This document shows positions 8,553-15,997 of a stretch of 64,000 bases of DNA, piece by piece. The translations under genes and the position numbers were made by a program. How positions within the stretch are numbered: position 1 is the stretch's first letter; the number at the start of each line of letters is the position of its first letter. The stretch covers positions 9,734,001 through 9,798,000 of the forward strand of contig CP018627.1 of assembly GCA_002021875.1 (NCBI GenBank), written 5' to 3'. Origin of the DNA: Streptomyces hygroscopicus (lineage in GTDB: Bacteria; Actinomycetota; Actinomycetes; Streptomycetales; Streptomycetaceae). Below the pieces are notes generated by a model. It did no database searches. It worked only from the letters and a program-made list of their open reading frames with translations, and was not told the DNA's origin.

Positions 8553-10016
8553 TTGAACACATCTGACGCGCCCACGCATGTCTCCTGGTGGGCCTCCCAC
8601 CGCCGACGCCGTCCAGCGGTACTGGCGGCCGTGCTCGCGGCCGTGTCCCTCGGCACGCTCGGCAACGCACCCACCGGCCACGCCCAGACCACCCAGCCCG
8701 CGGCTGCCACCTGCCCGGCCAAGCTGGCCGGGAAGGCGAAGTGCTACACCGGCCAGGACACCAACGGGGCGTACTACACGATCGCGGTGCCCACGCACTG
8801 GAACGGGTCCCTCGTCGTGCACGCACACGGCGGGCCCGATCTCGGCGACTCCTCCGACCCGTCCCGCAGCACCGACGACCTGGAGCGCTGGGCGGTGATG
8901 GTCGAACAGGGATATGCCTGGGCCGGCTCCTCCTACCGCCGCGGTGGCTACGGAACCCGGATGGCCGCCGCCGACACCGAGAACGTACGCCGCCTGTTCC
9001 TCGCCCGGTTCGGCAAACCGAAGCGGACCTACATCCACGGCCAGTCCTGGGGTGGCGACGTCGCCGCGAAGGTCGCGGAGACCTACGGCGCACGGCCCGG
9101 GGCCTACGACGGGGCGCTGCTGACCAGCGGTGTCCTCGGCGGTGGCTCGCGCGGCTACGACTACCGCGTCGACCTGCGGGTGGTCTACCAGTACTACTGC
9201 CACAACCACCCCCGGCCGACCGAGCCGCAATACCCCCTGTGGCAGGGACTGCGCCCGGACTCCACCCTGACGAACGCCGGGCTCCGCGCCCGCCTTCAGG
9301 AGTGCACCGGCTACGCGTCCGACCCCGCGGACCGGACCGCGGCGCAGCAGCGCAACCTCGACGACATCCTCGCCGTCACCCGCGTCCCGGAGCGCTCACT
9401 CGAATCGCATCTGCGGTTCTCGACCTTCACCTTCCGGGACATCGTGTGGAACCGGCTCGGCGGCCGTAACCCGTTCGGCAACCGGGGTGTGTGGTATTCG
9501 GGTTCACACGACGACAAGGCGCTCAACGCGGGTGTCGAGCGGTTCTCGGCCGATCCCACCGCCCGCCGTGACCTCTCCTACGACAGCGATCTCACCGGCA
9601 GGGTTTCCCTTCCGGTCCTCACCCTGCACGCGATCGACGACCCGACGGCCTTCGTGGAGCACGAGGCTGCCTACCGCGCCACTCTCCGGGGTGCCGGCCG
9701 GGGCGGAAACCTCGTCCAGACGTTCACGAAGGAGACCGAGCACAGTGCGCTGAGCGACTCCGAATACGCCAACTCCCTCTCGGCGCTCGACACTTGGGTG
9801 CGCTCCGGCCGTAAGCCGACCCCGTCCTCGATCGCGGCCTCCTGCGGCGCCTTCGACGACATCTACGGCAGCGGTTGCTTCTACGACTCCGCCTTCCACC
9901 CCTCGCCCTACGCCTCGCGGGTCCGTCCCCGACCGGGCGGGCTCGGCTGGCCCGCCATGACCGCGGCACAGGAGCGGGCGTGGAGCCGGATCGACGGTGT
10001 GGGGATCGCCCCCTGA
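8553..10016 (+). CDS. Secreted alpha/beta hydrolase
   Basis: A 487-residue exported serine hydrolase. Residues ~15-45 form a signal peptide (RRRR then a hydrophobic run, cleavage near HAQ). The nucleophile elbow is HGQSWGG (Ser165) and the oxyanion-side motif is HAHGGP. The likely acid is in LHAIDDPTAFVEH and the catalytic His in KETEHSALS. The cysteines CPAKL, KCYTG, YYCHN, ECTGY and the late CGAFDD/GCFYD pair suggest disulfides. The substrate is unknown; esterase, lipase or peptidase activity would all fit. The TTG start at 8553 has AGGAGCC eight bases upstream. It lies 136 bp after the LacI gene on the same strand and could belong to the same polysaccharide locus, for instance as a deacylating esterase. 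Confidence 0.82.
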   Translation: MNTSDAPTHVSWWASHRRRRPAVLAAVLAAVSLGTLGNAPTGHAQTTQPAAATCPAKLAGKAKCYTGQDTNGAYYTIAVPTHWNGSLVVHAHGGPDLGDSSDPSRSTDDLERWAVMVEQGYAWAGSSYRRGGYGTRMAAADTENVRRLFLARFGKPKRTYIHGQSWGGDVAAKVAETYGARPGAYDGALLTSGVLGGGSRGYDYRVDLRVVYQYYCHNHPRPTEPQYPLWQGLRPDSTLTNAGLRARLQECTGYASDPADRTAAQQRNLDDILAVTRVPERSLESHLRFSTFTFRDIVWNRLGGRNPFGNRGVWYSGSHDDKALNAGVERFSADPTARRDLSYDSDLTGRVSLPVLTLHAIDDPTAFVEHEAAYRATLRGAGRGGNLVQTFTKETEHSALSDSEYANSLSALDTWVRSGRKPTPSSIAASCGAFDDIYGSGCFYDSAFHPSPYASRVRPRPGGLGWPAMTAAQERAWSRIDGVGIAP

Positions 10017-10188
10017 CGGGCCCCGCCCACCGGGGTCGGCCGCCTGCGGCCGGTCCCGGCCCCGACCCCGGCCCCCGACGCCGGTCAGGTGCTTCGGGGA
10101 GCCGCAGTTCGGGGGCGGGGAGGGCCGGGCTCCCCGCCGTGGTTACCGTGGCCCCAGCACCCCACCGAACCGCCCCCTGGAGGATCCC

Positions 10189-10590
10189 GTGCCCGTACCC
10201 CTCGGCGAGGACGTGCTGGCGCTGCTGCGCCGCCCCAGCACCTGCTACCTCGCCACCACGATGCCCGACGGCTCGCCCCAGCTCACCCAGACCTGGGTCG
10301 ACACCGATGGCGAGCACGTCCTGATCAACAGTGTCGAGTCGCATCAGAAGACCCGGAACATCGCGCGCGACCCGCGGGTGGCCGTCGCGGTCGCCGACCC
10401 CTCCCAGCCCTCCTCCTACGTCCAGATCCGTGGCCGTGTGGTGCGGGTGACCACCGAGGGAGCGGCCGACCACATCGAGGCGCTCGCGCAGAAGTACCTC
10501 GGGGGGCCCTATCCCTGGTTCGGCGGCCGCGATCAAGTCCGGGTGATCTATGTGATCCAGCCTGAACGGATCAGCAGCCCCCGAGGCTAG
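10189..10590 (+). CDS. PPOX-class F420/FMN-dependent oxidoreductase
   Basis: A 133-residue split-barrel flavoprotein of the pyridoxamine 5'-phosphate oxidase superfamily, most like the small F420-binding Rv1155-type proteins of actinobacteria. Typical segments are CYLATTMPDGSPQLTQTWV near the N terminus, HQKTRNIARDPRVAV (cofactor phosphate contact) and SYVQIRGRVV. It would act as a cytoplasmic dimer. The GTG at 10189 is preceded by GGAGGATCCC; longer in-frame extensions run into GC-rich intergenic sequence and lack a better ribosome site. It appears monocistronic. Confidence 0.88.
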   Translation: MPVPLGEDVLALLRRPSTCYLATTMPDGSPQLTQTWVDTDGEHVLINSVESHQKTRNIARDPRVAVAVADPSQPSSYVQIRGRVVRVTTEGAADHIEALAQKYLGGPYPWFGGRDQVRVIYVIQPERISSPRG

Positions 10591-10751
10591 GGGGTCCGCT
10601 GGGCCGCCCCCGCGGGAAGAGCAACCCGTACACGCGAGCGATGTCATCACTCGATCGTGAGTTGTTCTCTTCATATGCCCGGTGCGATGCCACGCTGACC
10701 AGCACGGCGTATGACCGGCGCCGCCCGGACGGGCTGAGGGTGGGGGATGGG

Positions 10752-11033
10752 ATGGTGCAAGGCGCGGGACGACGCGGGGGACTGGACGAGCGGGCGATCC
10801 TGCTGGCGGCCGGGCTGGCCGATCTGGCGGTGAGCACGCTGGGTTCGGTGCTGGGGACGGCGCGGGGGTTGCTGCGCCGCTCGGACGCCGCGGAGCTGGC
10901 GGCGGAGGCCGAGCACGATCTGATGGCACGCGGGCGCCTGGCGCTGGACCGGCGTACCGCGGCCGTCCCCCCGGCCCACCTGGAGATTCTCGCCCGGCAC
11001 GCGCTGGCTCGGCGGGCCACCGGCGATGTCTGA
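10752..11033 (+). CDS. Small protein coupled to polyprenyl synthase
   Basis: I do not recognise this 93-residue protein. It is alanine- and leucine-rich and predicted helical, with an amphipathic opening (DERAILLAAGLADLAVSTLG) followed by charged helices and a basic end. It overlaps the polyprenyl synthase start by eight bases (11026-11033), so translation is coupled. I start it at ATG 10752, just after GGTGGGGG; an ATG at 10641 would add 37 residues behind a poor ribosome site. It may be a partner or membrane tether of the synthase, but nothing in the sequence proves that. Confidence 0.55.
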   Translation: MVQGAGRRGGLDERAILLAAGLADLAVSTLGSVLGTARGLLRRSDAAELAAEAEHDLMARGRLALDRRTAAVPPAHLEILARHALARRATGDV

Positions 11034-12093
11034 CCGGTGGGGGTCCGACCGGTGGGGGCCGGCCGCGTTCAAGACCCGCGTCGACGAGGTGCTGCACCAC
11101 TTCGTCGCCCAGGAAGCCGAGCAGTTGTCGGCGATCGATCCCGTCCTGGGCCCGGTGGCCGGGCAGTTGGAGGCGGCGGTCGCGGACGGCAAGCGGCTGC
11201 GGGCGGCGTTCTGCTACTGGGGCTGGCGCGCGGTGGGGCAGCCGGACAGCGATGCGCTCGTGCGGGCGGCGGCCTCGATGGAGCTGGTGCATGCCGCCGC
11301 GGTGGTGCATGACGATCTCATCGACGACAGTCCGCTGCGGCATGGCCGGCCCACGGCGCATATCGCCCTGCGCGGTGCCGTACGCCGTCGCCCGCGTGCG
11401 GTGGCCGCCGCCAGGTCGCTGGCGATGCTGGTGGGGGATCTGCTGATGTCGCTGGCCGGGCAGATGTTCGCCACCAGCGGTCTGCCCGCCGCGTACCTGG
11501 CACGGGCCCGCCCGCTGTGGTCGGTGCTGGCCCGGGAGCTGATCGCGGGGGAGTGCCTGGAGATCCTGTGTACCGGGGCCGATCCGGACACCACGGCATC
11601 GCTGAAGGTCATCCGGTACAAGACCGCCAAGTACACCGTCGAGCAGCCCCTGCTGATCGGCGGAGCCCTGGCCGGGGCCGGTGAGCGGCTGCGCGAGGGC
11701 TACTCCGCGTACGGGCTGCCGCTGGGCGAGGCGTTCCAGCTCCGGGACGACCTGCTCGGCCTGTTCGGGGACCCGGAACGCACCGGCAAGGCCAACGCCG
11801 ACGATGTGCGCGGCCACCGGCCCACGGCCCTGCTGGCGGAGACCTGGCGCATCGCCGGTGACGACGAGCGGGAGCGGCTGAGCGCCCTCCTCGGCCGACG
11901 CGATCTGGACGCTGCCGGTCTGGACGCGGTCCGCGAGGTGATGTGCCGGCTGAAGGCCCCGGACCGTATCGAGGCCATGATCTCCGCGCGGGTCGAGGAG
12001 GCCCTCGACGCTCTGCACGAGCTGGACGCACCCCCGCCCGCCGCCGCTGCCCTGACCGCGCTGGCGCGTTCGGCGGCGGTCCGCCTGTCCTGA
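11026..12093 (+). CDS. Polyprenyl diphosphate synthase
   Basis: A 355-residue trans-isoprenyl diphosphate synthase. The first aspartate-rich motif is VVHDDLIDDSPLRHG (~residues 97-110), the second is QLRDDLLGLFGDPE with the DDLLG form common in bacterial GGPP synthases, and GKRLRAAFCYWGW holds the IPP-binding lysine/arginine. It condenses IPP with allylic diphosphates in the cytoplasm; chain length cannot be read reliably. It sits between a coupled small protein and an Lcp-like oxygenase (83-bp gap), which suggests its product or a derivative is the oxygenase substrate. Some Streptomyces synthases of this type are family-2 encapsulin cargo, but no encapsulin gene is present in this window. 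Confidence 0.9.
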   Translation: MSDRWGSDRWGPAAFKTRVDEVLHHFVAQEAEQLSAIDPVLGPVAGQLEAAVADGKRLRAAFCYWGWRAVGQPDSDALVRAAASMELVHAAAVVHDDLIDDSPLRHGRPTAHIALRGAVRRRPRAVAAARSLAMLVGDLLMSLAGQMFATSGLPAAYLARARPLWSVLARELIAGECLEILCTGADPDTTASLKVIRYKTAKYTVEQPLLIGGALAGAGERLREGYSAYGLPLGEAFQLRDDLLGLFGDPERTGKANADDVRGHRPTALLAETWRIAGDDERERLSALLGRRDLDAAGLDAVREVMCRLKAPDRIEAMISARVEEALDALHELDAPPPAAAALTALARSAAVRLS

Positions 12094-12176
12094 CCCCCGC
12101 ACAGGCGGGAGTTCGTGCCGTCTCGGCCGCCGCCCCGCCCGTCGTGGACGACCCGTGAATGACAAGGAGTCCTGTC

Positions 12177-13340
12177 ATGACCTACACCGAGGCATCGATG
12201 GACGCCCTGCGGCAGGCCGGTGACGAACTCGCCGACGCCACCGTCGCCGCCCTCTTCGAGCGCGGGGAGGTGGGCACGTTCAACACCCTGATGCGCTATG
12301 TCTCCAGCGTCGGCGCTCCCTTGCCGGACGGGCTGCCCGATGTCGCCCGGGAGTACCTCCGGGCCACCAGCGCCCCGCCCTCCTGGGTGGACTGGGGGGA
12401 GATGGAGAAGGCCCGGCTGTTCTTCATCGACAACAACGTGCACATCTCCACCGCGCTGTCCTTCGCCTCCATGCCCGCGTGCTACGTCGTCCCGCGGGTG
12501 GCGAAACTCCTGTCGGCCACCCACGGGCTGAAATACCCCGCCAGACGGATGGCGGAGACCGGCCAGTTCACCGTCTACCTGATGCAGCCCGGCGCCTTCG
12601 AGGCCGGCAGCCGCTTCATCCCCGCCGCCCAGAAGGTCCGCCTGCTGCACGCCTCCATCCGCCACCACCTGAGGCGGGAGAACCGCTGGGACACCGACGC
12701 GCTCGGGACACCGATCTGCCAGGAGGACATGATCGGCGGGCAGATGTTCTTCTCCCTGCTGGTCCTGGACAGCCTGCACCGCCTCGGCATCCACATGTCG
12801 ACGGACGGCGCGGAGGCGTACTACTACGCCTGGCGCGTGGTCGGTGCCATGCTCGGCGTCGACCAGGACGCCGTCCCCACGACCCTCGACGACGCCCGCC
12901 GGTTCCTCGACCTGTACATGGTCCGGCACATGGGGCCGTCCGAGGAAGGCGCGCACCTGACCCGGCAGCTCATCGAGCTCTACGAGCAGGTCGTGCCCGG
13001 GACCTTCTTCGACCCGATCGTCTCCGCGCTCATCCGCCACCTCGTCGGGGACACGTGCGCCGACTGGCTCCAGGTGCCGCGCACCCCGTGGGACACCGTC
13101 GTCAAGGCCGTGCCCCGCCTCCTCGGCGTACTGGAGACCATCGAGGACCGCTCCCCGCTCGGGGCCTGGGCGCTGGACCGCCTCGGCCACCTCACCACCA
13201 TCCTCGAACTGTCCTCCCTCACCCGCGGACGCGTGATGCACTACGCCATCCCCGAACAGCTCAGGAAGGACTACGGCATCCCCGGCACGGTGCCCCGCAC
13301 TCACCGGTGGACCCCGCCTGCCGCCACCGTCTCCCAGTGA
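12177..13340 (+). CDS. Lcp/MpaB-family (DUF2236) heme-dependent oxygenase
   Basis: A 387-residue protein of the DUF2236 family that includes the rubber oxygenase Lcp and MpaB. Against the conserved residues I recall for Lcp of Streptomyces sp. K30 (Arg164, Thr168, His198, Arg202), it has Arg124, Thr128 (RMAET), His158 and Arg162 (RLLHASIR) at exactly the same spacing; the histidine is the proximal heme ligand in Lcp. No Tat or Sec leader is visible, unlike secreted Lcp, so it probably acts on an intracellular isoprenoid. The ATG at 12177 follows AAGGAG. It lies directly downstream of a polyprenyl synthase. Oxidative cleavage or hydroxylation of a polyprenyl compound is inferred, not shown. 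Confidence 0.83.
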   Translation: MTYTEASMDALRQAGDELADATVAALFERGEVGTFNTLMRYVSSVGAPLPDGLPDVAREYLRATSAPPSWVDWGEMEKARLFFIDNNVHISTALSFASMPACYVVPRVAKLLSATHGLKYPARRMAETGQFTVYLMQPGAFEAGSRFIPAAQKVRLLHASIRHHLRRENRWDTDALGTPICQEDMIGGQMFFSLLVLDSLHRLGIHMSTDGAEAYYYAWRVVGAMLGVDQDAVPTTLDDARRFLDLYMVRHMGPSEEGAHLTRQLIELYEQVVPGTFFDPIVSALIRHLVGDTCADWLQVPRTPWDTVVKAVPRLLGVLETIEDRSPLGAWALDRLGHLTTILELSSLTRGRVMHYAIPEQLRKDYGIPGTVPRTHRWTPPAATVSQ

Positions 13341-13349
13341 CCCGCGCAC

Positions 13350-13364
13350 GCCGTCTTCGACGGC
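13350..13364. terminator. Short hairpin between convergent genes
   Basis: GCCGTC (13350-13355) and GACGGC (13359-13364) form a 6-bp stem with a TTC loop ten bases after the oxygenase stop and before the end of the convergent flavin monooxygenase. It is weak but well placed. Confidence 0.4.
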
Positions 13365-13392
13365 GCAGTGAGAAGGGAGCGGGGCAGCCGCA

Positions 13393-14913
13393 TCAAGCCA
13401 CCGGGCTGCCGAACCATGGGACCGCGGCCCGCTCGAACGCCTCACGGTCGGGGTGGCGATCGCCTGCCCAGGCGACGACGCCGTCCGGCCGGACGAGCAC
13501 GGCGCCCGATCCGAGGTCGTTTCTCGCCGGCCCGGCCGCGTACCGTATCCGGCTCTCCCAGCGCATCGCTGAACCGTGCAGGCGTCGGTCGACGCTGAAA
13601 TCGAGCACGATGCCTTGTCCGTCCCGCATCAGGTCGCCGAGGCGCGTGCCGTCCTGAAGGCGAAGGTCCGGGGCGTTGCGGCCGACCAGTGGATGCTCGC
13701 CGCCGAGGTCGTAGCGGATCGACGATCCCGACACCTTCTGGAACACGTAGGTCGTTCCGTCACGGGTCCCGATCAGGTCGCGGACCACGGCTTGGATCGC
13801 CTGGCCATGCGCGTCCGGCCGCATGGCCGCCACCTGGGCGCGCGACCAGTCGAGTACCGCCGCGCCGATCGGATGGCGCTCGCGGGTGTAGGTGTCGAGG
13901 AGCCCGTCCGGCGCGTGCCCGTGCACGGTGGCCGCGAGCTTCCATCCCAGGTTCACGGCGTCGCCGATGCCGGTGTTGAGTCCCTGCCCGCCGAGGGGGG
14001 AGTGGATATGAGCGGCGTCGCCCGCGAGCAGGACACGTCCCGCCCGGTAGGTCGTCGTCTGCATCGCCCGATCGGTGAAAGTCGAGGCGAGATGGATGGC
14101 GCTCAGTGTCACGTCGGCGCCGGACACTCGGCGCAGCACCGTCTGGAGATGGTCGCGCGTCGGCGGCTGCGAGCGGTCGAACGCGCCGCCGTCGAAGTCC
14201 ATCATGCCGATATGCCCTTCCGCGGGCATCCGGACGTACATGCCGCTCGGCGTCAGGTTGAACCCGGGGCGCAGCTTCTCGGGATCGGCGATGGTGGCGT
14301 GCAGGGTGTAGCCGGTGAACTGCGGCTCGCTGCCGACGAAGTCGAAGCCCGCGAGCCCGCGCACCGCACTGCGTCCGCCATCGCAGCCGACGAGCCAGCG
14401 CGCCGGGTACGCGTGCTCGCCCGCTTTCGCGACCACGCTCTCCTCGTCGTGGGCGATGGCTGAGACCGTGACGCCGCGCCTGATGTCCACGCCGAGCTTG
14501 GACGCCCGCTCGGACAGCACCGCCTCGACCGCTTCGAGGTGTGTCAGCATGCCCTCCGGTGCCGGGCTGGGAAGCCGGAACGGCAGGGCGGCGACGTCGA
14601 CATTGGCCGGATCGAGCATCATGCCGGCGAAGTGGCCCGCGGTGCGCGGGGGTGACGGCTCGTCGGTGTCGGCGTCCGCGTCGGGATCGTCGTGAACGCC
14701 CGAGGCCGTCAGCAGCGGGTGCAGCATCCCGCGGCGGTAGAACGCCTCGACCGACGCGGCGGACAGGCCCCGCATCCCGAGCGGCTCCGCCCGCCACGGG
14801 GAGCGGGGCTCCGGCTCCCGTTCGAGCACCAGGACCGAACAGCCCGCGAGGCCGAGTTCGCAGGCGAGGAACAGACCGACCGGGCCGGCGCCCACGATCA
14901 CTACGTCATGCAC
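13393..14913 (-). CDS. Group A FAD-dependent monooxygenase
   Basis: A 506-residue single-component flavin hydroxylase of the aromatic/polyketide hydroxylase type. It has the N-terminal Rossmann motif DVVIVGAGPVGLFLACELG, the DG motif LVGCDGGRSAVRG, and the FAD-ribityl motif GRVLLAGDAAHIHSPLGG, followed by a thioredoxin-like C-terminal domain. It would use NADPH and O2 to hydroxylate an aromatic substrate. Start: the GTG at 14913 is preceded by GGAAGGGGAG at good spacing; the upstream in-frame extension adds residues without homology. It is convergent with the Lcp-like gene, so common regulation is not implied. I considered a rifampicin monooxygenase (Rox), but no palindrome like the one upstream of rph lies before this gene. 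Confidence 0.87.
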   Translation of the reverse strand: MHDVVIVGAGPVGLFLACELGLAGCSVLVLEREPEPRSPWRAEPLGMRGLSAASVEAFYRRGMLHPLLTASGVHDDPDADADTDEPSPPRTAGHFAGMMLDPANVDVAALPFRLPSPAPEGMLTHLEAVEAVLSERASKLGVDIRRGVTVSAIAHDEESVVAKAGEHAYPARWLVGCDGGRSAVRGLAGFDFVGSEPQFTGYTLHATIADPEKLRPGFNLTPSGMYVRMPAEGHIGMMDFDGGAFDRSQPPTRDHLQTVLRRVSGADVTLSAIHLASTFTDRAMQTTTYRAGRVLLAGDAAHIHSPLGGQGLNTGIGDAVNLGWKLAATVHGHAPDGLLDTYTRERHPIGAAVLDWSRAQVAAMRPDAHGQAIQAVVRDLIGTRDGTTYVFQKVSGSSIRYDLGGEHPLVGRNAPDLRLQDGTRLGDLMRDGQGIVLDFSVDRRLHGSAMRWESRIRYAAGPARNDLGSGAVLVRPDGVVAWAGDRHPDREAFERAAVPWFGSPVA

Positions 14914-15169
14914 GACAAAACTCCCCTTCCGAAGCCTGTGGTCTTCAGGCACGGGAAGACTGACGCGGGCCGCTCACACGGGGCACACACGGCGCTGACA
15001 TGGGGGCACGTGGCGCTGACGCTGGTGCCGTCCCGCACCGTCTCAGCGCTGCGTACGGGCCCCGGCAGGCTGCTGAGGGCGGCGTGCCGGGGATGGGCGG
15101 ATGGCCGTACGCCGCCGTGGCCACGGTCGCGCTCGCCGCGCCATCCGGTACGGACGTGGACGGCGAACG

Positions 15170-15605
15170 TCAGGCGCTGAGTTCGGGTCGCTCAGCCTCA
15201 GCGGCGAGATCTTCATCGACCTGCGATGGAACGATCTGCACGTGCGGCTCGGTGAGACCTCGCGGGCGACCGAGAGGATCGCCGCGACCCGGGAGCGCGC
15301 GCTGCGCTCGGCGTCGCCCGAGATGGCGATGCTCCTCGACGCGCGGGAGGCCGGCCTGTGGGTGCGGATCGTTGACCTGGACCGGGCGCGTGAGCTGGTC
15401 GAGTCGGCCGAGCGATCCGCAGGTCCGCACGCTGACCAGCCGCGGCCGGGCCGCGCTCGGCGACGAGCGCTTCGCCGAGGCGTACGAGACCGGCCGGCAG
15501 TTGGCCGCGCCCACGGCCCTGACCCGTGCCGATCCGGCGCGGTTGCGCCATGCGGCGCCCTCCGCGGCGGACGGCGCCGCACCTTCCGACTCTCACTCGC
15601 GGTGA
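15170..15605 (+). pseudogene. Remnant of a large LuxR/AfsR-type regulator
   Basis: Degenerate coding remnant in two frames. The first part reads LRWNDLHVRLGETSRATERI and later ASPEMAMLLDAREAGLWVRI, resembling TPR/BTAD-type repeats. After a frame change near 15415 it continues VRTLTSRGRAALGDERFAEA, which resembles the segment before the C-terminal HTH of LuxR-type ATPases. No start, ATPase site or HTH remains. The 14914-15169 stretch before it holds only the flavin monooxygenase leader and no gene I can support. Confidence 0.45.
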
Positions 15606-15765
15606 GGGGGCCGGCCGACGGTGTCGAACACGGCGACGGGGGCGAGGTAGTCCCGCCAGTGCGCGATCTTACGGTCCTTGATCGTGATGACGGAGAGAAG
15701 TGGTTGTCGTAGGCGTGCCCGGTGCCGACCGCTTGACCGTGGACCGGGTACGGCAAAGGCAAAGG
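15593..15765 (-). pseudogene. Remnant of a SnoaL/NTF2-like protein
   Basis: On the minus strand one frame gives VHGQAVGTGHAYDNHF and, after a shift near 15702, another gives VITIKDRKIAHWRDYLAP then VAVFDTVG. Together these match the C-terminal beta-strands of SnoaL-like NTF2-fold proteins (the conserved I-HWRDY-DP-A pattern). The N-terminal half is missing and the two parts are out of frame, so it is a dead gene. Confidence 0.5.
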
Positions 15766-15775
15766 CAAAGGCAAG
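15752..15775. repeat. GGCAAA hexanucleotide repeat
   Basis: Three GGCAAA units followed by GGCAAG, immediately before and partly inside the hairpin at 15770-15796. It is unusual in composition against the GC-rich surroundings and probably arose by slippage. Confidence 0.6.
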
Positions 15776-15796
15776 GAGAAACACTCTCTCCTTGCC
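15770..15796. terminator. Perfect 10-bp hairpin upstream of the rph region
   Basis: GGCAAGGAGA (15770-15779) pairs perfectly with TCTCCTTGCC (15787-15796) over a 7-nt loop. It lies between the SnoaL remnant and the palindrome in front of rph, and would insulate the rph promoter from upstream transcription. Confidence 0.5.
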
Positions 15797-15819
15797 ACTT
15801 TCAACGTATAGCGCGCCGG

Positions 15820-15838
15820 GGGGCTTGCCGCAAGCCCC
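15820..15838. promoter_or_regulatory. Rifamycin-associated element (RAE)-like 19-bp palindrome
   Basis: GGGGCTTGCCGCAAGCCCC is a perfect 9+1+9 palindrome 160 bp upstream of the rph start. From memory, the published rifamycin-associated element is a 19-bp inverted repeat with the same GGGGCTTGC half-sites, found before rifamycin-inactivating genes and needed for rifamycin induction. The sequence and the downstream gene agree independently. Confidence 0.82.
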
Positions 15839-15997
15839 GGGTCACGGCGCAGAATCGTCGGCCGATGCCACAACCTGCGGAAATGGGGGCACGACGTACG
15901 TGTGTTGTTGTCGACGTATGGGGGACGCGATGACGTCGGACCAGTGGTGGGACCGGCTCGCGGTGCGATGGAGCACGGCTGCCTCGGAGGTCTCGCG

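Noticed and set aside
11026..12093. Family-2 encapsulin cargo system
   Set aside because: Some Streptomyces prenyl synthases are encapsulin cargo, but no encapsulin shell gene is in this window, so the link is not supported.
13393..14913. Rifampicin monooxygenase (Rox)
   Set aside because: The FAD motifs fit a general group A hydroxylase, and no palindrome like that at 15820-15838 precedes the gene; proximity to rph alone is not enough.
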